Assembly: GCA_030667555.1 (NCBI GenBank)
Contig: DAOUVR010000063.1
Span: forward strand, 1-6,732
Length of the DNA: 6,732 nt
Origin: Dehalococcoidia bacterium
GTDB taxonomy: Bacteria > Chloroflexota > Dehalococcoidia > E44-bin15
Reading direction: 5' to 3'
A model generated the notes under the pieces. It was not told where the DNA came from. It did no database searches and saw only the letters and a program-made list of their open reading frames with translations. This document shows positions 1 through 5,546 of this stretch, piece after piece (the stretch's first letter is position 1; the number at the start of each line of letters is the position of its first letter). Made by a program: the position numbers and the translations under genes.

Positions 1-397
1 CCTCCCAGAGAACGATGCGCTTCATATTGGGGTGCCCCTCAAAGTAGATGCCCATGAGGTCATAGATCTCACGCTCCTGGAAATCGGCTCCCTGCCAAAG
101 GCTGACCACTGACGGCACACGGGGGCTTCCGCGATTGTCACACCTCGTCCTCAGCACCACACTGTAGTTGTTCTCTATAGAGCGCAGATGGTAAATCACG
201 TCGAAATGGTCGAGGAAATCGACAGCGGTAATGCTAAGGAGATAATCGAAATCGAGGTTCTGTTTGAGAAAACGCGCCACATCCAGAAGCGATTCGCTGC
301 GGACGAAAACGGTGCTCTCGTCGGAACCGGTCACTGCATCGGGGAGTTGCTCCCCTATTTGTTGCGCCACCTTGGAACTGGAAAGCGGCTCAGTCAT
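1..397 (-). CDS. nuoC: NADH-quinone oxidoreductase subunit C (NuoC), C-terminus cut by the window edge
   Basis: This is a subunit of the peripheral arm of respiratory complex I (30-kDa subunit family); it carries no redox centre and helps hold the iron-sulfur arm near the quinone site. About 132 codons are visible from an ATG at 397 and the frame stays open to position 1. The family signature is plain near the visible end: residues reading DFQEREIYDLMGIYFEGHP, the conserved ERE-x-YD-x-x-GI-x-F-x-GHP block. Before it come FDYLLSITAVD and YHLRSI, both typical of the domain. The ATG follows the nuoB stop after one base, so translation is probably coupled. The nearest purine-rich stretch (GAAGAAAG) lies inside the nuoB end. 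What is missing is the C-terminal part, and the visible portion does not exclude a NuoC-NuoD fusion. The identification is firm. Confidence 0.93.
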   Translation of the reverse strand, partial: MTEPLSSSKVAQQIGEQLPDAVTGSDESTVFVRSESLLDVARFLKQNLDFDYLLSITAVDFLDHFDVIYHLRSIENNYSVVLRTRCDNRGSPRVPSVVSLWQGADFQEREIYDLMGIYFEGHPNMKRIVLWE

Positions 398-398
398 T

Positions 399-986
399 CT
401 AATCTTTCTTCAGAAGTTTGTCCTTGGCGACCTTGCGATGCAAAGTCATGAACCCGTGGATCAGACCCTCTGGGCGCGGTGGGCACCCCGGAACGTATAC
501 ATCCACCGGGACTATGTGGTTTATCCCGGGCACCACGCTATATGAACCGCGGAAGGCACCGCCGCTGATGGCACACGCTCCCATGGCCATAACCCACTTT
601 GGCTCTGGCATCTGGTCATAGATTCGCCTCAAAGCGGGGGCCAGCTTCCAGGTAACCGTGCCGGCAACAAGCATCAAGTCGGCCTGCCGCGGCGACGGCC
701 GCAGAACCTCCATACCGAAACGGGAGAAGTCAAAGCGTGATGCCGCAGCGGATATAACCTCGAAGGCGCAGCATGCCGGGAAGAAGGTGTTGGGCCACAC
801 GGAGAAGCGCTTCCCCAAGTTTATGAGATGCTCGGTAGTCGTAAGCAGGACATTGCGCTCAATTTCCTCTTCGAGCCACGCTACCGGATCGGGATAGGGC
901 TCTTTTGCTGCCGCCATGAGCGCCTCGATTTGCTCGGCCTCATTCTTATCGTAGTCGCTGAGCGAATAGGGCTTCTCTATTTCCAT
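399..986 (-). CDS. nuoB: NADH-quinone oxidoreductase subunit B (NuoB), carrier of iron-sulfur cluster N2
   Basis: This 195-residue protein is the PSST/NuoB subunit of complex I. It holds 4Fe-4S cluster N2, the last electron carrier before quinone. The cluster ligands are all visible: tandem Cys72-Cys73 (ACCAFE), Cys138 (MGACAISGG) and Cys168 (VPGCPPRPEG). Other family blocks are RPSPRQADLMLVAGTV and IYDQMPEPKWV. The start chosen is the ATG at 986, because AAGGGGG sits 7 bases ahead of it and the length suits the family. The same frame stays open upstream, but that part lies inside nuoA. The first 10 bases overlap the end of nuoA, and nuoC follows after one base. A small oddity is FFPACCAFEV where many homologues read FGLACCAIEM; the cysteines are kept, so function is probably intact. 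Confidence 0.96.
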   Translation of the reverse strand: MEIEKPYSLSDYDKNEAEQIEALMAAAKEPYPDPVAWLEEEIERNVLLTTTEHLINLGKRFSVWPNTFFPACCAFEVISAAASRFDFSRFGMEVLRPSPRQADLMLVAGTVTWKLAPALRRIYDQMPEPKWVMAMGACAISGGAFRGSYSVVPGINHIVPVDVYVPGCPPRPEGLIHGFMTLHRKVAKDKLLKKD

Positions 987-1348
987 TGTAGAACCCCCTT
1001 CCTCCAGGCATAGACAAAGCCAACGACCACGATCAGGACGAAGGCAAGCATCTCCACAAGTCCGAAGACCCTGAGTTGTTTGAAGTGCACGGCCCACGGA
1101 TAGAAAAAAACCACCTGTATATCAAATACAACGAAGAGCAGGGCAAAGAAATAGTAACGGAAGTTGAATTGAACCTGGGACTTGCCCACCGTTTCCATAC
1201 CGCACTCATAGGTGGTATATTTTGTGGGGTTGGGCTTCTTGGGGACAATGCCTAGGAACCTGAGGGTTACGGGAAGAAGAATCGTTGTGGCAGCGAAACC
1301 GATAGCAGCTATAAGGAAAATTCCAATATAACCGAAGTTCCCTAGCAA
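977..1348 (-). CDS. nuoA: NADH-quinone oxidoreductase subunit A (NuoA), TTG start
   Basis: This 123-residue membrane subunit of complex I (ND3/NuoA family) sits at the junction of the membrane and peripheral arms, next to the quinone channel. Three hydrophobic segments are seen (about residues 8-30, 64-87 and 95-115). The loop after the first contains the family motif TKYTTYECGM with Cys49, and FNFRYYFFALLFVVFD leads into the second helix. Glu99 in the third helix is kept. The second helix reads FDIQVVFFYPWAV: Asp76 is present, but the glutamate two residues on, usual in FDVE/FDIE, is Gln78 here. The start is a TTG at 1348 with AGGAGG six bases ahead. In-frame ATGs further up lie upstream of the predicted promoter and would give a protein too long. 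It is the first gene of the nuo operon and overlaps nuoB by 10 bases. Confidence 0.93.
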   Translation of the reverse strand: MLGNFGYIGIFLIAAIGFAATTILLPVTLRFLGIVPKKPNPTKYTTYECGMETVGKSQVQFNFRYYFFALLFVVFDIQVVFFYPWAVHFKQLRVFGLVEMLAFVLIVVVGFVYAWRKGVLQWK

Positions 1349-1354
1349 GCATCC

Positions 1355-1360
1355 CCTCCT
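1355..1360 (-). promoter_or_regulatory. Ribosome binding site that fixes the nuoA TTG start
   Basis: The minus strand reads AGGAGG, a full Shine-Dalgarno core, followed by GGATGC and then TTG. The six-base spacing suits the TTG. The ATG inside the spacer (1352-1350) is out of frame with nuoA and only two bases from the core, so it is a poor initiator. This supports TTG as the nuoA start. Confidence 0.75.
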
Positions 1361-1370
1361 TTTCCGCCGT

Positions 1371-1399
1371 AATATAACACATGTTTCGTCGTAAATCAA
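1371..1399 (-). promoter_or_regulatory. Predicted sigma-70-type promoter of the nuo operon
   Basis: On the minus strand TTGATT (1399-1394) is followed by a 17-base spacer and TATATT (1376-1371). Both hexamers are close to the housekeeping consensus and the spacing is ideal. Initiation is expected near 1364, giving a leader of only about 16 bases that holds little beyond the ribosome binding site. An 8-base palindrome, TGCATGCA (1401-1408), abuts the -35 element and could be an operator. A second -10-like TATAAT lies at 1443-1438, but I see no matching -35. The call is a prediction from consensus only. Confidence 0.6.
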
Positions 1400-1701
1400 G
1401 TGCATGCAGGCATTCAAAATGTAATTTCATGGTACATATTATACAGTTGGGGATGTGGATGGAGCCTCAGTGACATAGGATAAATGGGTGCCCAGCCTCT
1501 TTGTAGCCGACTCTTCACTGTGGACAGCTCCGGTGCGACAACTCGCCTAGCAGAGACACATGCGGGTGAGAATCTGGTGGACCGAGTGAGGACATCGTTC
1601 CATGTCAGATGCATCTTGAGCGGTGATTGAAAGACAATGGTGGCTGCCTCGGTTTCGCCACGCCAAATACTCCAATATCAAACACATGGAAAGCGCTCGT
1701 C

Positions 1702-2463
1702 TTATTCTACTTCAGCTTTCGCCCTCGGGGAAAAGATGGGCACTCTTTTTACCCGCGCCAGCCTTGCCAGCAAGTAGCCCAGCCCATACAAGACGACGAT
1801 CGGAGCAGCAACGAGGCTCTGATTGACGGGGTCGAAGGTGGGGGTAATGATAGCGCCGAGAATGAAAGCCATGACAAAAGCGTACTTCCACTTCCTGGCG
1901 ATCCATTGAGGTGAAACCACGCCGATCTTGCTCAGGAAGAACATCACCAGCGGGATCTCGAACACCACCCCGAGCCAGAAGAGAAGTCTGGTGACGACGG
2001 AGACATAATCACCGACTGTCCACCATGGCAGTATATCGCCGCCGACAAAGCCGGGAAACTGGTAGTACAGGAACCTGAGCGCTGGGGGCAAGAGTATATA
2101 GTAGCAAAAGACGACCCCACTTGCAAAAAGAACGATGACCGCAGGCAATAGCGTGTAGAGATATCCTTTCTCTCTACGAGTGAGCGCTGGTCTGATGAAC
2201 ATTACAAACTGATAGGTAAGGAAAGGCATTGACAGGGCGAGGCCGCCGTAGAGACAGACCCTCATATAACTCCCCAGCAACCCGGTTACAGTGGTGTAGT
2301 ACAGGTCAATGCCGGAGACCGGGTTTGTTAAGAAATCGAAGATATAGCGTGCGAAGGGGAAACAAATACCGATACATACGGCGACAACAATCAAACTCGT
2401 GATCAGGCGTCCCCGTAACTCTTGCAGGTGACCTAAGACGGTAAGCTTCTTCTCCTCTCCCAT
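1702..2463 (-). CDS. tatC: Sec-independent protein translocase TatC
   Basis: TatC is the membrane core of the twin-arginine translocase: it recognises the RR signal of folded substrates and recruits TatA. The 253-residue length is typical. The N-terminal signature HLQELRGRL (12-20) is followed by six hydrophobic segments (about 20-40, 68-90, 101-122, 156-180, 193-207, 215-234). Key conserved residues are seen: Pro48 in the first external loop, RPALTRREK (91-99) with Glu98 in the cytoplasmic loop that binds signal peptides, FEIP (169-172) with Glu170, and TPTFDP (207-212) with Asp211. The last helix has LYGLG where many homologues have LYELG or LFEIG. The ATG at 2463 has only a distant G-rich stretch ahead of it, so initiation may depend on coupling with the TatB-like gene 34 bases upstream. 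It is the last gene of the fdn-tat block. Confidence 0.96.
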   Translation of the reverse strand: MGEEKKLTVLGHLQELRGRLITSLIVVAVCIGICFPFARYIFDFLTNPVSGIDLYYTTVTGLLGSYMRVCLYGGLALSMPFLTYQFVMFIRPALTRREKGYLYTLLPAVIVLFASGVVFCYYILLPPALRFLYYQFPGFVGGDILPWWTVGDYVSVVTRLLFWLGVVFEIPLVMFFLSKIGVVSPQWIARKWKYAFVMAFILGAIITPTFDPVNQSLVAAPIVVLYGLGYLLARLARVKRVPIFSPRAKAEVE

Positions 2464-2497
2464 CGGCTATACGACACCCCCCCAACCAGCAACCGTG

Positions 2498-2827
2498 CTA
2501 TGACTGGCGGTTCAGCTCTCTGCCCTCCTCCTCGGGACTCTCATCTTCATTGTGAGGAGTGCTCTCTGTTTCCTTCGTTAGCGACGATTTGAGGTCAGAA
2601 GCCGCCTTCTTAAGGGAATCCAGCGGGTTATCATCTTTGTTGTAAGGAGTACCCTCCACTTCCTTAGCCAGTGTGGATGTCAGGTCAAAGGAGGCTCTCC
2701 TCAGGCTACGATATAATGTTCCCATCCTTGCCGCAATCTCGGGTAGCCTTCTCGGTCCCAATAGCGCCAAGATGACAACAAGTATTAAAAGGACTTCCCA
2801 GAAACCTATACCTAAGAACCCATCCAT
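2498..2827 (-). CDS. tatB: Sec-independent translocase TatB-like protein (TatA/B family)
   Basis: This 109-residue protein has the TatA/B fold: a short N-terminal membrane helix (about residues 8-24, IGFWEVLLILVVILALLG), a GPRRLPE hinge (24-30), an amphipathic helix (about 30-46) and a charged tail. The acidic Glu11 at the start of the helix and LLGPRRLPE resemble TatB (IGFSELL...VLGPQRLP in E. coli) more than TatA. TatB forms the receptor with TatC. The start is ATG 2827, with AGGGGG five bases ahead; an in-frame TTG at 2845 has no good site. The tail is unusual: residues 45-74 are repeated, diverged, at 75-104. The gene sits between tatA and tatC, as in tatABC operons. It could function as a second TatA; sequence class alone cannot settle that. 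Confidence 0.85.
   Translation of the reverse strand: MDGFLGIGFWEVLLILVVILALLGPRRLPEIAARMGTLYRSLRRASFDLTSTLAKEVEGTPYNKDDNPLDSLKKAASDLKSSLTKETESTPHNEDESPEEEGRELNRQS
2516..2695 (-). repeat. Diverged tandem duplication, two 90-base units inside the TatB-like gene
   Basis: The protein segment ASFDLTSTLAKEVEGTPYNK (from residue 45) recurs 30 residues on as AASDLKSSLTKETESTPHNE. By hand 13 of the first 24 aligned residues are identical with no gaps. At DNA level, 2551-2600 and 2641-2690 agree at about 34 of 50 positions, again with an offset of exactly 90 bases. The frame is kept, so this is an old in-frame duplication in the charged tail, not an assembly artefact of identical copies. Confidence 0.8.
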
Positions 2828-2911
2828 CACCACCCCCTCAGCCAATCCTTATGGGGACAGAACGCCGTCTCCTCTCAACTGCAAATAAATGATAAGGGGA
2901 CAAGCAAAGGG

Positions 2912-3127
2912 CTAACTTTTCTGTTCGTCGTCTTTATCTTTCTCGCCGGCTGTATCTTTTTCTTTCTTGGACAAGTCTGTGTCCACATCCTCACCCGCCG
3001 ATGCCCTGCGGAAGCTGCGAACACCCTTGCCGAGAGCGCCCAGTGCATTGGGCAGCCTCCCCACACCAAAGATGATCAAGACAACTGCCACTATGGCAAC
3101 GATTTCCCATGGTCCCAAGTGTGGCAT
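2912..3127 (-). CDS. tatA: Sec-independent protein translocase TatA
   Basis: TatA multimers form or destabilise the membrane passage during Tat export. The 71-residue protein shows the canonical layout: a membrane helix (about residues 6-21, PWEIVAIVAVVLIIFG), the F20-G21 hinge, an amphipathic helix (RLPNALGALGKGVRSFRRA, 24-42) and a highly charged lysine/aspartate tail. It lacks the glutamate seen near the start of the TatB-like helix in the same position and has FGVGRLP in place of LGPRRLP, so it is the TatA of the pair. The ATG at 3127 has a strong GGAGG eight bases ahead. The gene follows fdhE after 20 bases, which places the Tat genes in the formate dehydrogenase transcript. The tatB-like gene follows after 84 bases with no clear terminator. 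Confidence 0.94.
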   Translation of the reverse strand: MPHLGPWEIVAIVAVVLIIFGVGRLPNALGALGKGVRSFRRASAGEDVDTDLSKKEKDTAGEKDKDDEQKS

Positions 3128-3147
3128 ACTCCCCTCCTCCAGACCCT

Positions 3148-3978
3148 CTAGAGGGCCTCTTCGCTATTACTCGTTGTGGTCAATTCTCCAGCCTTGTACC
3201 CCAACTCGCAAGCTTGTCTATCCAGGTCTAGTGTACTTATCCATTCCAAAGGAATCAATACCTCGGATTGTGAATGACGCAAATCAATGCCCTTGATGTA
3301 GCCCTTGCATTCTTCACAGACATAGAGGCGATACAGACCCTGAGCATCGGGGAAATAGCCCAGACTCCTCTGCTCTTTGGTCCCGCAGAAGGGACACTGC
3401 AATCGCTGAAAGCGCCACTCGGCATCGCAGCGGGCACAAACCAGCCATCTAGCACCCCCCTCTCCCCTTAGAACGGCTAGATTTGGCGCGCTGCCGCATA
3501 TGGGGCAATACCCCCGCCGCCACAGGCTCTGGTCAACATAAGGCAGCAATGCCTCTGCCTGCGCGGCCAAGAAGGGCTTCAAAGCGGTGTGGAGGGCAAC
3601 AAGCAGAGGTTCCTCCTCATCCCCATCTGACATCGGTTCACCTTCGTACCATGCTCTGGCCATCTCCTGCAAAGGCATAGTGCCTGGCGAGGGGCCCAAG
3701 GAGAAATACTCGTTTATAACTGAGAGAGCCTCAGTAAAAAGGCTATCTATCTTTCCCCAGTCAAGTTGCAGTTCATCGAAGGCCAGCACGGGCGTGCCGC
3801 GGCGCAACCGCTCTGATATCGCCTCTGCAGGTAAGTGAGGTCTATCGAAGGATATGGTTGATTTGGCCTCGGCCTGAATACGCATCAGCCGGGCATACAG
3901 TTCGATCGGGCCAGGTAGAGAGTCCTTGTGCCATTGGTCCAACGTCTCAAGCACTCGCTTGTCGGTATCTCTACCCAT
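3148..3978 (-). CDS. fdhE: Formate dehydrogenase accessory protein FdhE
   Basis: FdhE is a cytoplasmic rubredoxin-like maturation factor for Tat-exported respiratory formate dehydrogenases, thought to act on the redox or iron-sulfur state of the catalytic subunit before export. The protein (276 residues) has four Cys-x-x-Cys pairs in its second half: 158/161 (YCPICGSAP), 181/184 (LVCARCDAEW), 195/198 (QCPFCG) and 221/224 (VCEECKGYIKGID), all classic FdhE motifs. The N-terminal half is helical and poorly conserved. The start is uncertain: ATG 3978 is used here, but GTG 3993 in the same frame is possible and neither has a good ribosome site. The gene sits 27 bases after the cytochrome b gene and just before tatA, between the enzyme and its export machine, which fits its role. 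Confidence 0.93.
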   Translation of the reverse strand: MGRDTDKRVLETLDQWHKDSLPGPIELYARLMRIQAEAKSTISFDRPHLPAEAISERLRRGTPVLAFDELQLDWGKIDSLFTEALSVINEYFSLGPSPGTMPLQEMARAWYEGEPMSDGDEEEPLLVALHTALKPFLAAQAEALLPYVDQSLWRRGYCPICGSAPNLAVLRGEGGARWLVCARCDAEWRFQRLQCPFCGTKEQRSLGYFPDAQGLYRLYVCEECKGYIKGIDLRHSQSEVLIPLEWISTLDLDRQACELGYKAGELTTTSNSEEAL

Positions 3979-4005
3979 CACCAACCAACCCACATATCAA
4001 TATGT

Positions 4006-4722
4006 TTAGGAACCCTCCCCCTTTGACACCTTATCGTACCACTTTTTGTGATGCGACTCAGCGTATTTGGTAGAGATCTTCCCTCCCCACATCGACCAGA
4101 ATATCCCTCGCATCCTGGGGTGGAAAACAGAAAGATAGACATGAACCAACCCGAAAGTCAACAAGGCAATAAAGCCAACGTCATGGAAAAAGGCACTCCA
4201 CATGAAGGCGCTGCCGGGGATGATGTCTTTGAAGAACCACATCAACGCCCCGGTAAGAATCATTAACGCCCCTGCGCCAAGGACAGTCAACCACCAGAGT
4301 TTCTGCCCAGTATTCATGTGGCCCTGGGGCGGCATCGTATCCTCTCCACCCAGCATATAGTAGGAAGGTGCTGCCTGCATCCATCCTATGTCATCTCGCC
4401 CCCATTTGAAAGCCTCCCTCACCCCGCTCAGGGCGCTCCTTGGACTCGTTACGAAATAGAGGGCAGCCCAGCCAACCATGACCACGGCAGCAATGCGGTG
4501 AAAGAGGCCACTCCACCCACCAACAGCAGCACCGCTAAACTGTGGCACAAAAAAGAGAAGCCCTGTGATGAAAAGCACTATCCAGGCAACTGCGTTTACC
4601 CAGTGAAGGATACGAACCGGCTTGGAGTACCGCTCAACCACGTCCTCCCCAGGAACTGGTGGAGCACCAAAGACATAGTGGAGAATGGGAGTCGACTTCG
4701 GCTTACGTTCGACCGTTTCCAT
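4006..4722 (-). CDS. fdnI: Formate dehydrogenase gamma subunit, di-heme cytochrome b556 (FdnI/FdoI type)
   Basis: This membrane subunit carries two b hemes and passes electrons from the external iron-sulfur subunit to menaquinone on the inner side. The 238-residue protein has four membrane segments (about 41-60, 72-92, 141-163, 177-200). The four histidines matching the heme/quinone ligands of E. coli FdnI are seen: His40 (RILHW), His75 (LFHRIAA), His180 (FFHDVGF) and His194 (VHVYLSVF). The end, GKISTKYAESHHKKWY, also matches the family. The start is ATG 4722, with GAGGAGGAG just ahead; the frame is open further up but only inside the preceding gene. It begins one base after the stop of the beta subunit gene. 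The N-terminus before the first heme histidine is about 20 residues longer than in E. coli FdnI, and the loop between helices 2 and 3 is long. Confidence 0.93.
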   Translation of the reverse strand: METVERKPKSTPILHYVFGAPPVPGEDVVERYSKPVRILHWVNAVAWIVLFITGLLFFVPQFSGAAVGGWSGLFHRIAAVVMVGWAALYFVTSPRSALSGVREAFKWGRDDIGWMQAAPSYYMLGGEDTMPPQGHMNTGQKLWWLTVLGAGALMILTGALMWFFKDIIPGSAFMWSAFFHDVGFIALLTFGLVHVYLSVFHPRMRGIFWSMWGGKISTKYAESHHKKWYDKVSKGEGS

Positions 4723-4723
4723 A

Positions 4724-5527
4724 TCACTCCTCCTCACTGTTGATTTTGATTTTTCTGCGGGCAATAACGTAGTTCAGCCCCAGGCCTAGTGCGACAAGGC
4801 CCGCTACACCCCAACCTATGGGTTGGAGAACGTCCTGCCACACAGTGGCAGCTACGGGTATTTGCGGATTCACCGGGAGACCGTAAACATCTGGCGTGTC
4901 ATCGAGCACATATAGTACGTGCAATCCATTCAACTCTTTCTCACCATACAGGTAGGCATTGGGGTAAGTTGACTTGAGACTCGCTACCCTCGCCTGCCCC
5001 TCCGCCAACAGGTCGCTTCGGTCACCGTATGTCAGAGCTCCCGTCGGACAGGTTTTGACGCAAGCTGGCTCTTCCCCATTAGTGATACGGTCCTCACACA
5101 AAATACACTTGCTCATGGTGCGCACACCGGTCACTGTGCCACCCCCTCCACCGCCACTGCGGGGCACGTCGAACGGGCACGCTTCCACGCAATAGCCGCA
5201 ACCGGTACACAACTCTCTCTTGTAGGCGACAAAACCCATCTCGTGGTGATAGAGAGCTTTGGTAGGACAGACTTCAACGCAAGCCGCATCGGTGCAGTGC
5301 ATGCAAGCACGCCTGACGAAGAGCCAGCGAAGATTCTCAGGGGTATCGCCTATCTCGGTGAACCTCATTTTCAACCAGGTGTTCGCCGATAGGTCGGGGG
5401 GGTTCTCATAAGTCCCCCGGTTGGTGGTCAGTTCCCCTGGGAGATCGTTCCACTGCTTGCAGGCAACCTGACAACCGCGGCAGGCCGTGCATTTGGTCGC
5501 ATCGTATAGAATCGCTTTGTCTGCCAT
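4724..5527 (-). CDS. fdnH: Formate dehydrogenase beta subunit, four 4Fe-4S clusters (FdnH/FdoH type)
   Basis: This electron-transfer subunit links the molybdopterin alpha subunit to cytochrome b. The 267-residue protein has 16 cysteines in four ferredoxin-like groups: 13/16/19/23 (CTACRGCQVAC), 75/78/83/87, 107/110/113/117 (CTGCGYCVEACPFDVP) and 141/144/156/160 (CILC...CVKTCPTGA). A single C-terminal membrane anchor (about 234-256) precedes a short charged tail, as in E. coli FdnH, which crosses the membrane to dock on the cytochrome. No signal peptide is seen; the subunit is expected to be exported together with alpha by the Tat path. The ATG at 5527 has AAGGAG five bases ahead. Between the third and fourth cysteine groups a run of six glycines (125-130) with flanking small residues replaces a charged stretch of E. 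coli. The gene starts 19 bases after the alpha stop. Confidence 0.95.
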   Translation of the reverse strand: MADKAILYDATKCTACRGCQVACKQWNDLPGELTTNRGTYENPPDLSANTWLKMRFTEIGDTPENLRWLFVRRACMHCTDAACVEVCPTKALYHHEMGFVAYKRELCTGCGYCVEACPFDVPRSGGGGGGTVTGVRTMSKCILCEDRITNGEEPACVKTCPTGALTYGDRSDLLAEGQARVASLKSTYPNAYLYGEKELNGLHVLYVLDDTPDVYGLPVNPQIPVAATVWQDVLQPIGWGVAGLVALGLGLNYVIARRKIKINSEEE

Positions 5528-5546
5528 GTCACTCCTTCCAGTTCAG

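Larger units (their letters stand above)
1349..1701. other. Intergenic region between tatC and nuoA (353 bases)
   Basis: This is the only long gap in the window and separates the fdn-tat block from the nuo block. Besides the nuo promoter it holds a spaced inverted repeat (ATGTA/TACAT, 1419-1423 and 1433-1437) and a hairpin with 5-base arms and a 6-base loop (1591-1606). It also holds a weak hairpin (1640-1644 with 1657-1661) that lies just past tatC but lacks a strong T-run. A minus-strand frame (1614-1414, 66 codons) has no recognisable family apart from a stretch, STVKSRLQRG, that resembles the end of sigma-factor region 4; I do not call it a gene. No tRNA, rRNA or known riboswitch is recognisable. 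The region may hold upstream regulatory sites or a decayed gene. Confidence 0.6.

Noticed and set aside
987..1097. Upstream extension of nuoB to an earlier in-frame start at 1097
   Set aside because: The extra residues are cysteine/arginine-rich, overlap nuoA and do not resemble NuoB; the ATG at 986 has a ribosome binding site.
1591..1606. Perfect hairpin GACAT-6-ATGTC in the intergenic region, considered as an RNA element
   Set aside because: It is short, has no T-run, and no surrounding structure matches a known riboswitch or small RNA.
1501..1620. Possible tRNA or rRNA fragment (stems such as GCGA-GTTG-TCGC)
   Set aside because: No T-loop GGTTCGA-type motif, no acceptor stem pairing and no cloverleaf could be assembled on either strand.
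1639..1664. Possible terminator hairpin downstream of tatC
   Set aside because: The arms pair over only five bases with a 12-base loop and the following minus-strand sequence is CATTGTCTTTC, not a real T-run. It is too weak to call, so read-through from the fdn-tat block into nuo cannot be excluded.
4318..4743. Plus-strand open frame (141 codons) opposite the cytochrome b gene
   Set aside because: The minus-strand frame encodes a clear FdnI protein with all heme ligands; the plus-strand product resembles nothing and has no ribosome site of note.
4724..5527. Frameshift or degeneration of the iron-sulfur subunit around the glycine run
   Set aside because: The reading frame continues into intact cysteine motifs and a membrane anchor, so the gene is complete.
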